This document shows, in pieces, positions 37,799-46,709 of a stretch of 64,000 nt of DNA. Below the pieces are notes generated by a model. It saw only the letters and a program-made list of their open reading frames with translations. It was not told the DNA's origin and made no database searches. The stretch is from positions 4,912,001 to 4,976,000 of the forward strand of contig NZ_CP077095.1 of NCBI RefSeq assembly GCF_014268885.2. Reading direction: 5' to 3'. How positions within the stretch are numbered: position 1 is the stretch's first letter; each line of letters starts with the position of its first letter. A program made the position numbers and the translations under genes. This DNA is from Pseudomonas xantholysinigenes. GTDB lineage: Bacteria > Pseudomonadota > Gammaproteobacteria > Pseudomonadales > Pseudomonadaceae.

Positions 37799-38332
37799 AT
37801 GAACACCGCCCAACTGCACCGCGTGCCCCACGAAGGCCTGGCGTACTACCGCGACGGCCTGGTGGCCCTTCTGCTCGATGCTGTGCACCAAGGCGCGTCG
37901 GTGGGGTTTCTGGCCGATATCGACGAACAGCAGGCCAAGGCCTACTTCGACGAGGTGAAGGCCAAGCTGGCCGGTGGCGAGCAGCTGCTCTGGGTCATTG
38001 CCCAGGGGCAGGAGGTGCTGGGCAGCGTGCAACTGGGGTTGTGCCTCAAGCCCAACGGGCTGAACCGGGGCGAGGTGCAGAAGTTGCTGGTGCACAGTGA
38101 TGCAAGGCGGCGTGGGCTGGGGCAACAGTTGATGAACGCACTAGAGGCCGAAGCGCGGCGGATCGGGCGGGGGATGTTGTTTCTCGATACCGAGGCTGGG
38201 TCTGGGGCGGAGGCGTTCTATCGGACGCTGGGGTACAGCAAGGCGGGGGAGATTCCGGATTATGCCTGCGGACCGGGTGGGGTTTATCGGGCGACAGCGC
38301 TGTACTTCAAAGTGATCGCGAAAGTCTCGTGA
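37799..38332 (+). CDS. GNAT family N-acetyltransferase
   Basis: 177 residues. Acetyl-CoA binding stretch LLVHSDARRRGLGQQLMNAL and C-terminal LDTEAGSGAEAFYRTLGYSK. Substrate unknown. It begins 5 bp after the previous acetyltransferase, so the two are one operon, probably an extension of urt. Codon use drifts toward GGG/TTG-rich near the 3' end, but there is no frame break. Confidence 0.85.
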   Translation: MNTAQLHRVPHEGLAYYRDGLVALLLDAVHQGASVGFLADIDEQQAKAYFDEVKAKLAGGEQLLWVIAQGQEVLGSVQLGLCLKPNGLNRGEVQKLLVHSDARRRGLGQQLMNALEAEARRIGRGMLFLDTEAGSGAEAFYRTLGYSKAGEIPDYACGPGGVYRATALYFKVIAKVS

Positions 38333-38336
38333 ACCT

Positions 38337-38440
38337 GGGGGCGCTTTGCGCCCCTTTCGCGACACAAGGCCGCTCCTACAGGCGACCGCGATCCCTTGTA
38401 GGAGCGGCCTTGTGTCGCGAAAGGGCTGCGCAGCAGCCCC
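38337..38440. repeat. REP pair, type A
   Basis: Inverted copies of the GGAGCGGCCTTGTGTCGCG unit, between the convergent acetyltransferase and cbpM genes. Confidence 0.9.
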
Positions 38441-38462
38441 GGGATTTCACAGGTAATACCCG

Positions 38463-38768
38463 TCACATCTGGGTAAACCTGCCCAACCGCTGCTTCAACA
38501 TACTGTTCTCGCTACGCAACTGCTGCACCTCTTCCAGCAATTCCAGCGCCAGCGCCACCCCTTCCCACTCCAGCTCCAGCTCCTGATGCAGCTTCACCGC
38601 GCGCTTCAAGGTCACCGGCGCGCGATCATCGAACACCCACTCCTCCGGCGTTCGCCCCGAAGGTTCAACAATGCCGTGCTCGACTATCTCGATCACCCAG
38701 TCAGCCGATACATCGGCTTCCTGGCACAAGGTACGCATGTCCAGTTGAACGATCAGGGTGCTGCTCAT
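38463..38768 (-). CDS. cbpM: Chaperone modulator CbpM
   Basis: 101 residues, MerR-like helical protein (TLIVQLDMRTLCQEADVSAD, IVEHGIVEPSG, LKRAVKLHQELELEWEGVAL) with a C-terminal leucine-rich coiled coil (ELLEEVQQLRSENSMLKQRL). CbpM binds the J domain of CbpA and inhibits it. ATG 38768 lies 2 bp after the cbpA stop; a GTG at 38774 is the longer alternative. Confidence 0.93.
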   Translation of the reverse strand: MSSTLIVQLDMRTLCQEADVSADWVIEIVEHGIVEPSGRTPEEWVFDDRAPVTLKRAVKLHQELELEWEGVALALELLEEVQQLRSENSMLKQRLGRFTQM

Positions 38769-38770
38769 GA

Positions 38771-39730
38771 TCACTTACTCCATTGAGTCCTCGGGTTGAA
38801 CGCGGCTTTCTCGGAGAGCTGGGTCCACAATGCGCGAGCTGCTTCGTCGGATTGGGCAGGCATCACTACCTTGAGCTGGGCGTACAGGTCGCCGCGCTCG
38901 CCCTGCTTGTTCAGCAAGCCCATGCCCTTGACCCGCAGGCGCTGGCCGCTCTGGCTGTCGGGGCGGATGGTCAGGTTGATCTTGCCGGTCAGGGTCGGCA
39001 CGGCCACCTTGGCGCCGAGCGCCGCTTCCCACGGTGCCAGGGGCACGGTGATGATCAGGTCATGACCTTCGACATCGAACAGCGGGTGCGGTGCCATGCG
39101 GATGGTCAGGAACAGGTCGCCATTGGCGCCACCGCCCACACCGGGTGCGCCCTGGCCCTTGAGGCGGATGCGCTCGCCGTCGGTCACCCCAGCGGGGATC
39201 TTCACGTTCAGCGTCTTGGTGGTGAAGCCGGTGCGCTGCCCGGCACCGTTGGTCTGCGGCACCTGGAAGCTGATCTGCTTGGATTCCTTGTTCAGGGTCT
39301 CTTCGAGGAATACCGCCAGTTCAAGCTCCACGTCCTGCCCCCGCCTGCCGGCACTGCGTTGTTGCCGGCCACCGCCGCCACCGAAGGGGTTGCCACCCCG
39401 GGCGCCGAAGATCGAGCTGAAGAAGTCAGAGAAGTCGCCACCCTCGAAGCCGCCGCCAGCGCCGCCGCGCGACTCCCAGCCGGGCGGTGCCTGGAACGGC
39501 CGGCCATGCTGGCCGCCATACTTGCGGATCTCGTCGTACTCGGCGCGCTTGTCCTTGTCGCCCAGCACTTCGTAGGCCTCGTTGGCCTCCTTGAATTTGT
39601 CCTCGGCGTCACGCTCCTTGCTGACGTCGGGGTGATACTTGCGCGCGAGCTTGCGGTACGCGGCCTTGATCGCCTTCTCGTCCGCGCTCGGTTCGACGCC
39701 GAGTATCTTGTAGTAGTCTTTGAAGTCCAT
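38771..39730 (-). CDS. cbpA: DnaJ-type co-chaperone, CbpA (curved-DNA-binding protein)
   Basis: 319 residues. J domain 1-70 ([23 protein letters not shown] at about 33-35), glycine/phenylalanine region ([20 protein letters not shown]), and two C-terminal substrate-binding domains, with no Cys-rich zinc fingers, which distinguishes CbpA from DnaJ. It stimulates Hsp70 and binds curved DNA. Divergent from the YegD-type Hsp70. Confidence 0.94.
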   Translation of the reverse strand: MDFKDYYKILGVEPSADEKAIKAAYRKLARKYHPDVSKERDAEDKFKEANEAYEVLGDKDKRAEYDEIRKYGGQHGRPFQAPPGWESRGGAGGGFEGGDFSDFFSSIFGARGGNPFGGGGGRQQRSAGRRGQDVELELAVFLEETLNKESKQISFQVPQTNGAGQRTGFTTKTLNVKIPAGVTDGERIRLKGQGAPGVGGGANGDLFLTIRMAPHPLFDVEGHDLIITVPLAPWEAALGAKVAVPTLTGKINLTIRPDSQSGQRLRVKGMGLLNKQGERGDLYAQLKVVMPAQSDEAARALWTQLSEKAAFNPRTQWSK

Positions 39731-39832
39731 CTAGGGGTCACCCGTTCGAATACACGTATTGCCACTGAAGATTGGGGTCAAGCATAGACTTTCAAGGCGC
39801 ACTTGGTGTTGCGCCATCGCAGACGACCGGTC

Positions 39833-39860
39833 TTGATTTAGCCGCAGACTGGCATAAACT
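39833..39860 (+). promoter_or_regulatory. Possible promoter of the yegD-type gene
   Basis: TTGATT (39833-39838) and TAAACT (39855-39860) are 16 bp apart, about 35 bp before the ATG, inside the 163-bp divergent space with cbpA. Confidence 0.4.
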
Positions 39861-39893
39861 GCGCGGCCGTTTTGCCTCCGGAAGCTCTCCCCC

Positions 39894-41159
39894 ATGTCTG
39901 ACGTATCCCCGGCCCGCGCCCTCGGCATCGACTTCGGCACCTCCAACTCCACGGTCGGCTGGCACCGCCCGGGCGTCGAATCGCTGATCGCCCTGGAAGA
40001 CGGCAAGATCACCCTGCCCTCGGTGGTCTTCTTCAACATCGAGGAACGTCGCCCGGTGTATGGCCGCCTGGCCCTGCACGAATACCTGGAAGGCTACGAA
40101 GGCCGCCTGATGCGTTCGCTCAAGAGCCTGCTGGGCTCCAAGCTGATCAAGCACGACACCAGCGTGCTGGGCAGCGCCCTGCCGTTCAAGGACCTGCTGG
40201 GCATGTTCATCGGTGAGCTGAAAAAGCGCGCCGAAGCCGCTGCCGGCCGTGAGTTCGACCAGGTGGTGCTGGGCCGTCCGGTGTTCTTCGTCGACGAAGA
40301 CCCCGCCGCCGACCAGGAGGCCGAGGACACCCTGGCCGATGTAGCACGCAAGATCGGTTTCAAGGACGTGTCGTTCCAGTACGAACCGATCGCCGCGGCG
40401 TTCGACTACGAGTCGGGCATCAGCCGTGAAGAGCTGGTTCTGATTGTCGATATCGGCGGTGGTACCTCGGACTTTACGCTGATCCGTCTGTCGCCCGAGC
40501 GCCACCTGGTGGCCGAGCGCCAAAGCGATATTCTCGCCACCGGCGGCGTGCACATCGGCGGTACCGACTTCGACAAGCAACTGAGCCTGCAGGGCGTGAT
40601 GCCGCTGTTCGGCTACGGCAGCCGGATGAAGAGCGGCGCGCTGATGCCCACCAGCTACCACCTCAACCTGGCCACCTGGCACACCATCAACGCCCTTTAC
40701 TCGCAGAAGTCGCAGTTGGCCCTGGGCAGCATGCGCTACGACATCGAGGACACGCTGGGTATCGACCGCCTGTTCAACCTGATCGAGCAGCGCGCCGGGC
40801 ACTGGCTGGCGATGGAAGTGGAAGCGAGCAAGATCGAGCTGACCGAGCGCGACAGCCGCCGGATCGACTTTGGCCGCATCGAGCCTGAACTGTCGGCGGA
40901 GCTGACCCGGGCGCTGTTCGAAGACGCCATCGATGGTTTGCTGGAGCGAGTGCGCGGCAGCGTGACCGAGTTGCTGGCCAAGGCCGGCGTGAGCGAGGGG
41001 CAGGTGGACACGGTGTTCTTCACCGGTGGTTCCAGCGGGATTCCGGCGCTGCGCAACAGCGTGGCGGCGATGCTGCCCAATGCGCGGCATGTGGAAGGCA
41101 ATATCTTCGGCAGCATCGGCAGCGGCCTGGCGATCGAGGCGCGCAAGCGTTACGGGTGA
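39894..41159 (+). CDS. yegD: Hsp70-family protein, YegD type
   Basis: 421 residues, only the actin-like ATPase half of Hsp70. Phosphate-1 loop LGIDFGTSNSTVGWH, connect VDIGGGTSDFTLIRL, adenosine loop VFFTGGSSGIPALRNSVA. It lacks the substrate-binding and lid domains of DnaK (about 640 residues), as in other YegD. Partner and function are not established; divergence from cbpA-cbpM suggests a shared chaperone role. Confidence 0.92.
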   Translation: MSDVSPARALGIDFGTSNSTVGWHRPGVESLIALEDGKITLPSVVFFNIEERRPVYGRLALHEYLEGYEGRLMRSLKSLLGSKLIKHDTSVLGSALPFKDLLGMFIGELKKRAEAAAGREFDQVVLGRPVFFVDEDPAADQEAEDTLADVARKIGFKDVSFQYEPIAAAFDYESGISREELVLIVDIGGGTSDFTLIRLSPERHLVAERQSDILATGGVHIGGTDFDKQLSLQGVMPLFGYGSRMKSGALMPTSYHLNLATWHTINALYSQKSQLALGSMRYDIEDTLGIDRLFNLIEQRAGHWLAMEVEASKIELTERDSRRIDFGRIEPELSAELTRALFEDAIDGLLERVRGSVTELLAKAGVSEGQVDTVFFTGGSSGIPALRNSVAAMLPNARHVEGNIFGSIGSGLAIEARKRYG

Positions 41160-41163
41160 GCTA

Positions 41164-41265
41164 CAAGCTGCAAGCTCCAAGCTCCAAGCTGGTTAAGGAA
41201 CGCTTGTAGCTTGTAGCTTGTAGCTTGTAGCTTGCAGCTTGCAGCTTGCAGCTTGCAGCTTGCCG
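41164..41265. repeat. Inverted heptamer array
   Basis: Left arm: four tandem CAAGCTS units (41164-41191). Right arm: four CTTGTAG (41203-41230), four CTTGCAG (41231-41258) and one CTTGCCG. The arms are complementary and can fold, leaving an 11-bp centre. It lies between convergent genes and could terminate both. Confidence 0.85.
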
Positions 41266-41270
41266 CTGCC

Positions 41271-42278
41271 TCAAACCAACTCCGCCCGCTTCAGCTCACT
41301 CTTCAGATAGGCGTAATAAATCGGTCCCGCCACCACCCCCGGCAGCCCGAACGCCGCCTCGAACACCAGCATCGCCAGCAATAGCTCCCAGGCCTTGGCA
41401 CTGATCTGCCCGCCGACGATCCTCGCGTTGAGGAAGTACTCGACCTTGTGGATCACGATCAAATACCCCAGCGCCGCCGCCGCCACCCAGATCGACAGCG
41501 ACATCCCGACGATGGTGATCAGGGTGTTGGACATCAGGTTGCCGATCACCGGCAGCAGCCCGAGCAGGAAGGTCAGCACGATCAGCGTCTTGGTCAGCGG
41601 CAGGTGCACGCCGAACAGCGGCAGCACCACAGCCAGGAAGATCCCGGTGAACACGGTGTTGAGCAGCGAGATCTTGATCTGCGCGAAGACGATGTTGCGA
41701 AACGCCTGCACCAGCAGGCTCAGGCGCTCGAACAGCGCCGCCGCCAGGGGCTTGCGTCGGGAGATGTCGGGGATGCGCTGCAGGGCGACGATGGCGCCAA
41801 GGATCATGCCGATCAGCAGGGTCACGAACATGTGCGCCATACCCTTGCCCACCAGCTGCAGGTCGCTCAGGTGGCTCTTGATCCAGTCACCGATGGCCAC
41901 CTTGAACTCGGCGGCGCTGGCCGGCAGGTAGGCTTCGATGAACGGCGGCAACTGGCCTCGCGCGCGCTCGACCAGGCCCATGAACTTGTCCAGCGAGGCG
42001 CCGGGGTTCTCGGCCTCGTGCAGCAGGAAACTGAAGGCACCGGCGATCAGCAACGTCAGCGTGCTCACCACCAGGGTCCCGAGCAGCGCCACCGCCAGCC
42101 AGCGTGCGCGCTGCCCGGCGATCAGCGGTTGCAGGCGCGGGGTAAGCATGTTGACCAGCTCGTAGACCAGCAGGCCGGCCAGCAGGCTCGGCAGCAGCTT
42201 TAGCGGCAGCGCCAGCAACAGGCCCGCCATGACGATGATCCAGCTGGCCAGGGTGACCTGGCGGGGAGTGAAAGTCAT
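41271..42278 (-). CDS. AI-2E family transporter (permease)
   Basis: 335 residues, about eight membrane helices (LLLALPLKLLPSLLAGLLVY, WLAVALLGTLVVSTLTLLIAG, FVTLLIGMILGAIVALQ, VFTGIFLAVVLPLFGVHLPL and others). It belongs to the YdiK/PerM-type AI-2E transporter superfamily, exporters whose substrate varies and is unknown here. Converges with the yegD-type gene over the heptamer array. Confidence 0.85.
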   Translation of the reverse strand: MTFTPRQVTLASWIIVMAGLLLALPLKLLPSLLAGLLVYELVNMLTPRLQPLIAGQRARWLAVALLGTLVVSTLTLLIAGAFSFLLHEAENPGASLDKFMGLVERARGQLPPFIEAYLPASAAEFKVAIGDWIKSHLSDLQLVGKGMAHMFVTLLIGMILGAIVALQRIPDISRRKPLAAALFERLSLLVQAFRNIVFAQIKISLLNTVFTGIFLAVVLPLFGVHLPLTKTLIVLTFLLGLLPVIGNLMSNTLITIVGMSLSIWVAAAALGYLIVIHKVEYFLNARIVGGQISAKAWELLLAMLVFEAAFGLPGVVAGPIYYAYLKSELKRAELV

Positions 42279-42348
42279 ACAGCCTCAACGGCAGACAGCG
42301 GAAAGTCCCGCAGTCTGCCAGCCTTAACGGCAGAGGCATAGGCGCAGG

Positions 42349-42642
42349 TCATTTCTTCTTCAGGCAGTCACTCATGAAGGTCTTGCGTTCATCGCCCTTG
42401 AGCGCCTTGGTGGTGGCGTCGGCGTTGCAGGTCTTCATCTTCTCCTGCTGGGTGGCGGGCTTGGCCGGCTCGGCCTTTTTCAGGCAGGTGCTCATGAACG
42501 CCTTGCGTTCGTCACCCTTGAGCGCCTTGGTGGTGGCGTCGGCGTTGCAGGTCTTCATCTTTTCCTGTTGCGCGGTGGCGGCGAATCCTTGCCCGGCGAT
42601 CAACATGCCCAACACCAGCAGGGGTACGTGCAGCAGCTTCAT
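42349..42642 (-). CDS. PsiF-repeat protein (two repeats)
   Basis: 97 residues. Signal peptide (KLLHVPLLVLGMLIAGQGFA), then two nearly identical PsiF repeats of about 32 residues (QQEKMKTCNADATTKALKGD and ERKAFMSTCLKK), each with two cysteines. The DNA of the repeats is almost identical over about 45 bp, so the duplication is recent or kept uniform. PsiF is a phosphate-starvation-inducible periplasmic protein of unknown function. Confidence 0.9.
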   Translation of the reverse strand: MKLLHVPLLVLGMLIAGQGFAATAQQEKMKTCNADATTKALKGDERKAFMSTCLKKAEPAKPATQQEKMKTCNADATTKALKGDERKTFMSDCLKKK

Positions 42643-42705
42643 GGAGTGGTCTCCTTGTTCCCGCGCCCGATGCGCGGTCGTCGAGCTGAGTGTAGACAAG
42701 AATTC

Positions 42706-43494
42706 TTACATCTCCGTGCGGGCGCGGCGCCGGTACTGCTCCGGGGTGCAATGGGCCTGGCGTTGGAACATGGCAATGAAAGCCGAGGCGCTGCTATAGC
42801 CGAGGTCGAAGGCGATGGCCTGGATAGGCAGCCCCGCCTCCAGTGCCTCGATGGCCCGCAGGAAGCGCAGGCGCAGGCGCCATTCGCCGAAACTGATCCC
42901 CAGCTCTTGCAGAAAGTACCGGGCCAGGGTGCGCTCGCTGACATGCACCTGGGCCGCCCACTCGGCCAGAGCACGGTTGTCGCCAGGCTCGGCATGCAGC
43001 GCCTCGAGTACTCGGCGCAGGCCGTCGCTACGAGCATAGGGCAGGTAGCAGGTCTGGGTCGGGGCCAGGTGCAACTGGTCGATCAGTACCTGGACCAGGC
43101 GCCGGTCACGCTCGTCCTGGGCGATGTGCAGGTCGCGGCGGGCAAAGTCGCCGAGGATCGCCTTGAGGATGTCGCTGATCACCAGGCTGCAGGGCTGCGT
43201 CGGCATTTCGGCGCACAGGCTGCGTTCCAGGTAGACCGAGCGGTAGATGATGGCCTGGGGGTTGTAGCAGCCGTGCTCGGTGTCCGGCGGTACCCAGACG
43301 GCGTAGTGCGGCGGCGAGATGAAGCGCTGGCCCTCGACGTCCAGGTGCATCAGGCCATGGGAGGCATAGTTGAGCTGGCCCCAAGGATGGCGGTGCGGCG
43401 GGCTGTGGGTGTCGGCGCCGAACTCGTCGTAGCGGAAGTACACCGGCGCGGGGAGCTGGTCGAATTGAGGGATGTCGAGGTACTTGCGGGCCAT
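42706..43494 (-). CDS. AraC-family transcriptional regulator
   Basis: 262 residues. N-terminal cupin sensing domain (THSPPHRHPWGQLNYASHGL, FISPPHYAVWVPPDTEHGCY) and C-terminal AraC double helix-turn-helix (LAEWAAQVHVSERTLARYFL, IQAIAFDLGYSSASAFIAMF, TPEQYRR). The adjacent divergent EamA exporter gene, 200 bp away, is a plausible target; many such pairs exist. Confidence 0.9.
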   Translation of the reverse strand: MARKYLDIPQFDQLPAPVYFRYDEFGADTHSPPHRHPWGQLNYASHGLMHLDVEGQRFISPPHYAVWVPPDTEHGCYNPQAIIYRSVYLERSLCAEMPTQPCSLVISDILKAILGDFARRDLHIAQDERDRRLVQVLIDQLHLAPTQTCYLPYARSDGLRRVLEALHAEPGDNRALAEWAAQVHVSERTLARYFLQELGISFGEWRLRLRFLRAIEALEAGLPIQAIAFDLGYSSASAFIAMFQRQAHCTPEQYRRRARTEM

Positions 43495-43571
43495 GCTGTC
43501 TGCTTCGCGGGGCTAGTTGTCTGGATAGAAGTATAGAGTTTCATACGGACAACCGATAATACCGAGCCATC

Positions 43572-43670
43572 AGGGCTGCTGCGCAGCCCTTCGCGGGTAA
43601 ACCCGCTCCCACAGGATTCGCACTGTCCCTATGGGAGCGGGTTTACCCGCGAAGGGCCGCACAGCGGCCC
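43572..43670. repeat. REP pair, type B
   Basis: TTCGCGGGTAAACCCGCTCC and its inverted copy, with GGGCTGC/GGCCGC tails, between the divergent AraC and EamA genes. Confidence 0.88.
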
Positions 43671-43697
43671 CATTCTGTCACTGTGAGTACCCGTTGC

Positions 43698-44570
43698 ATG
43701 AACTACCTCCTCCCCTTCCTCGCCATCCTCATCTGGGCCGGCAACACCGTGGTCACCAAGATGTCCGCCGGGGCCATCTTCCCCGCCGAGATCGGCTTTT
43801 ATCGCTGGCTGCTGGCCGGCCTGCTGTTCACTCCTTTCCTGCTGCCCCAGGTCTGGCGCAACCGCGCAGCCATCCGCCCGCACCTGGGCAAGATCTTCGT
43901 GCTCGGCGTGCTGGGCATGGCCATCTACCAGAGCCTGGCGTACTTCGCCGCCGCCATCACCAGCGCCACCAACATGGGCATCATCCTCTCGCTGATGCCA
44001 CTGATGTCGCTGGCCCTGTCCATCGCCTGGCTCGGCCAGCGCCTGACCTATGGCGCGCTGCTGGGCGCGCTGGTGTCGTTCTTCGGCGTGCTAGAGGTGG
44101 TCTCGGCCGGTCAACCCGGTGTGCTGCTGCACCAGGGGCTGAACGCCGGCGACCTGATGATGCTGGTGGCTACCTTGGCCTACGCGCTGTACAGCTTCCT
44201 GCTGAAGAAATGGCAACTGCGCCTGCCACCGCTGCAGTTGCTGTACCTGCAGGTGCTGGTGGCGATCCTGGTACTGCTGCCGCTGTTCCTGCTGTCGCCG
44301 AAGACTGGGCTGACCGGCCACAACATCGGCCTGGTGCTGTATGCCGGCCTGCTGGCCTCGATGGTTGCGCCGCGGGTGTGGATGCAGGCCGTGCACCGCC
44401 TGGGGCCAAGCCGCACGACGTTGTTCTTCAACTTGCTGCCAGTGGTCACGGCGGTGATCGCGGCGGTGGTGCTGGATGAGCAGTTGGCCAGTTATCACCT
44501 GGTTGGCGGTGTGCTGACGTTGGTCGGCGTGCTGCTGGCTGAGCGCTGGACCACTCCGGTACGTCGTTAG
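43698..44570 (+). CDS. DMT superfamily transporter (EamA)
   Basis: 290 residues, ten membrane helices as two EamA repeats (LPFLAILIWAGNTVVTKMSA; AYFAAAITSATNMGIILSLM; VATLAYALYSFLLKKWQLRL; FFNLLPVVTAVIAAVVLDEQ). Probably exports amino acids or metabolites; substrate unknown. ATG 43698 chosen over GTG 43683, which would put polar residues before the first helix. Confidence 0.88.
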   Translation: MNYLLPFLAILIWAGNTVVTKMSAGAIFPAEIGFYRWLLAGLLFTPFLLPQVWRNRAAIRPHLGKIFVLGVLGMAIYQSLAYFAAAITSATNMGIILSLMPLMSLALSIAWLGQRLTYGALLGALVSFFGVLEVVSAGQPGVLLHQGLNAGDLMMLVATLAYALYSFLLKKWQLRLPPLQLLYLQVLVAILVLLPLFLLSPKTGLTGHNIGLVLYAGLLASMVAPRVWMQAVHRLGPSRTTLFFNLLPVVTAVIAAVVLDEQLASYHLVGGVLTLVGVLLAERWTTPVRR

Positions 44571-44576
44571 AACGCA

Positions 44577-44677
44577 GGGAGCGCTGCGCGCTCCTTTCGC
44601 GACGCAAGGCCGCTCAGGGGGATTGCGTTCATCTGTAGGAGCGGCCTTGTGTCGCGAAAGGGCTGCGAAGTAGCCCC
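44577..44677. repeat. REP pair, type A (one decayed arm)
   Basis: The left arm reads CGCGACGCAAGGCCGCTCAG and has lost the usual CTACAG edge; the right arm is intact. Confidence 0.85.
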
Positions 44678-44684
44678 AGGTTCG

Positions 44685-45578
44685 TCACAACCCCGCAGCC
44701 TTGAGCCGGGCGGCATGTTCAGTGAACAACCGCACCGGCTCGGCCCCCTTGCCCACCGCGCCCAACGATTGGTTGACGATATCCAGGTGATCGAGCGGAT
44801 AGTCGTCGCCAATCACCTGCCCCAGGTGCGAGCTGAAGCGCCCGACCATGCCGTCGCATTGCCCCTTCTCCCTGACGAAGCTGCGGGCGAACAGCCGGCA
44901 AAAACGGTTGCTGCCATCAAAGCGGTTCAGGCCCTGGTCGGTACGCCCAGGCTGCAGGGTTCCGGACCACGAGTAATAGCGCACGCCGTTCACCTCGGGC
45001 GGCCCCTCGCCACCCCAAACCTGCGGCAGCCCCTGTGGATAAGCCTGGTTGAACAGCGCCACCCCGGCACTGGTCAGCGACTGGTGCGAAGCATGCACGT
45101 CGATCGGCAGCGGATCGCGGCGCCAGCCGGTTTCCAGCCAACCCAGCAATACCGCGAAACCATGCAGCGCCACCTTGAGGATACGCCCCCGGGCTGAGTC
45201 GCCTGGCGCCGTGCGCTCAAGATGATCGGCCAGCTCGGAACCATGGTTGGGACCGGCCACCGACGTCACCGACGCCACCCGGTCAGGCCGCTTCGCCGCC
45301 GCATAACGGGCACTGAGCGCGCCCTGGCTGTGGCCGATCAGGTTGACCTTGTCGGCCCCTGTGCGCTGGCAGATGTCCTCGATGATGCCCAGCAACTGCT
45401 CGCCCCGCACTTCACTGGAATGCAGTGGCGATACCTGCACCGGGAACACCTGCGCGCCGCCCCGGCGCAATGCCGGCACGATGCCGAACCAGTATGGATA
45501 AACCAGCGCCCGGACAAAGCCGAGCATGCCCGGCACCAGTACCAGTGGATAACGCGTGGCCAGTTCCCGACTCATCAT
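44685..45578 (-). CDS. Triacylglycerol lipase-like alpha/beta hydrolase
   Basis: 297 residues. Strongly like family I bacterial lipases: RYPLVLVPGMLGF oxyanion region, nucleophile Ser in NLIGHSQGALSARYAAAKRP, VTSVAGPNHGSELADHL, and a C-terminal Asp/His region (CDGMVGRFSSHLGQVIGDDY). Unlike secreted LipA-type lipases, no signal peptide is visible, and no foldase (lif) gene follows. ATG 45578 has GAGGG upstream; ATG 45590 is the alternative. Confidence 0.85.
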   Translation of the reverse strand: MMSRELATRYPLVLVPGMLGFVRALVYPYWFGIVPALRRGGAQVFPVQVSPLHSSEVRGEQLLGIIEDICQRTGADKVNLIGHSQGALSARYAAAKRPDRVASVTSVAGPNHGSELADHLERTAPGDSARGRILKVALHGFAVLLGWLETGWRRDPLPIDVHASHQSLTSAGVALFNQAYPQGLPQVWGGEGPPEVNGVRYYSWSGTLQPGRTDQGLNRFDGSNRFCRLFARSFVREKGQCDGMVGRFSSHLGQVIGDDYPLDHLDIVNQSLGAVGKGAEPVRLFTEHAARLKAAGL

Positions 45579-45699
45579 CCGTGCCCTCATCCGTGAACAG
45601 TCCGGCCCACACTACCGTGCGCTCGAAGACACGCGCAATCGAACTCCCGACGCGCCGCGCGGTTCCAAGCAAAACAGACCCTGAGCAAGGAGCGGGACC

Positions 45700-46041
45700 A
45701 TGTACACGCGAACCCTGGCCATCCTTCTGGCAAGCGCCACCCTCGCCGCCTGCGGCAGCCGCCCGGAAAACCCGGTGGACTACGTCACCTACCGCGACGA
45801 GCCGCTGGTCAAGCAGGTCGAGCACGGCATGACCATGCAGAAGGTCATCGCCATCGGCGGCAGCCCGTCGAACGTCATCGACCTGCCCCACGGTGGCACC
45901 TGCAACGACTACATCCTCAACCGCGATGGCCACCAGCAGCCCTACTACGTGCGCTTCGACGCCACCGGCCACGTCGATGCCAAGGGTTTCAAGACCTGCA
46001 AGCAACGCCAGCAAGATAGCGACGCCGTGCCCGGCGCCTGA
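45700..46041 (+). CDS. osmE: OsmE-type outer membrane lipoprotein
   Basis: 113 residues. Lipobox with cysteine 18 (ATLAACGS) after a short signal peptide. SmpA/OmlA-like domain with GMTMQKVIAIGGSPS and GGTCNDYILNRDGHQQPYYV. OsmE is osmotically induced; its role is unclear. AAGGAGCGGGACC precedes the ATG. The next gene, a ferritin-like protein, is 27 bp downstream. Confidence 0.88.
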   Translation: MYTRTLAILLASATLAACGSRPENPVDYVTYRDEPLVKQVEHGMTMQKVIAIGGSPSNVIDLPHGGTCNDYILNRDGHQQPYYVRFDATGHVDAKGFKTCKQRQQDSDAVPGA

Positions 46042-46068
46042 CCCCACCCGATGCTTACGGAGATGCAC

Positions 46069-46596
46069 ATGAGTGTTGAACTGACCGATGTGAAGACCCT
46101 GCGCGAACGTGCCCGCCAGCATGTCGAGCAAGGCGCGGTGACCGAGGGTTACCATGCCGATCGCGAGAAGATCCTGCGCCTGCTCAACGAGTCGCTGGCC
46201 ACCGAGCTGGTCTGCGTGTTGCGCTACAAGCGTCACTACTTCATGGCCAGCGGCATCAAGGCCAGCGTCGCTGCCGCGGAGTTCCTCGAACACGCCAACC
46301 AGGAAGCCGAACACGCCGACAAGCTGGCCGAGCGCATCGTGCAGCTGGGCGGCGAGCCGGACTTCAATCCGGACAACCTGACGAAGAACTCCCACGCCCA
46401 GTACGTGGCGGGCAGTTCGTTGAAAGAAATGGTGCTGGAGGACCTGGTGGCCGAGCGCATCGCCATCGACAGCTACCGCGAGATCATCCAGTACATCGGC
46501 GACAAGGATCCGACCACCCGGCGCATCTTCGAGGACATCCTGGCGCAGGAAGAAGAGCACGCCGACGATATGTCGGACCTGTTGCAGGGGCTGTAA
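46069..46596 (+). CDS. Ferritin-like (bacterioferritin-type) protein
   Basis: 175 residues, four-helix bundle. The diiron ligand pattern is seen in LNESLATELVCVLRYKRHYF, EFLEHANQEAEHADKLAERI, VLEDLVAERIAIDSYREIIQ and FEDILAQEEEHADDMSDLL. Closest to bacterioferritin-type proteins kept near osmE in Pseudomonas. ATG 46069 is preceded by ACGGAG; longer starts at 46051 and 46063 exist. Confidence 0.85.
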   Translation: MSVELTDVKTLRERARQHVEQGAVTEGYHADREKILRLLNESLATELVCVLRYKRHYFMASGIKASVAAAEFLEHANQEAEHADKLAERIVQLGGEPDFNPDNLTKNSHAQYVAGSSLKEMVLEDLVAERIAIDSYREIIQYIGDKDPTTRRIFEDILAQEEEHADDMSDLLQGL

Positions 46597-46602
46597 GTGC
46601 AA

Positions 46603-46706
46603 GGGGCTGCGTTGCAGCCCGTTCGCGGCACAAGGCCGCTCCTACAAGGGATTGCGTAACCTTTGTAGGAGCGGCCTTGTGCCGCGAACGGGCCGCAACG
46701 CGGCCC
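46603..46706. repeat. REP pair, type A
   Basis: Variant arms CGCGGCACAAGGCCGCTCCT and GGAGCGGCCTTGTGCCGCG, between the convergent ferritin-like and AsmA genes. Confidence 0.88.
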
Positions 46707-46709
46707 CCT

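Noticed and set aside
37799..38332. Frameshift or foreign origin of the second acetyltransferase because of altered codon use near its end
   Set aside because: The frame is intact to a normal stop, and the acetyl-CoA motifs are complete; the change is mild.
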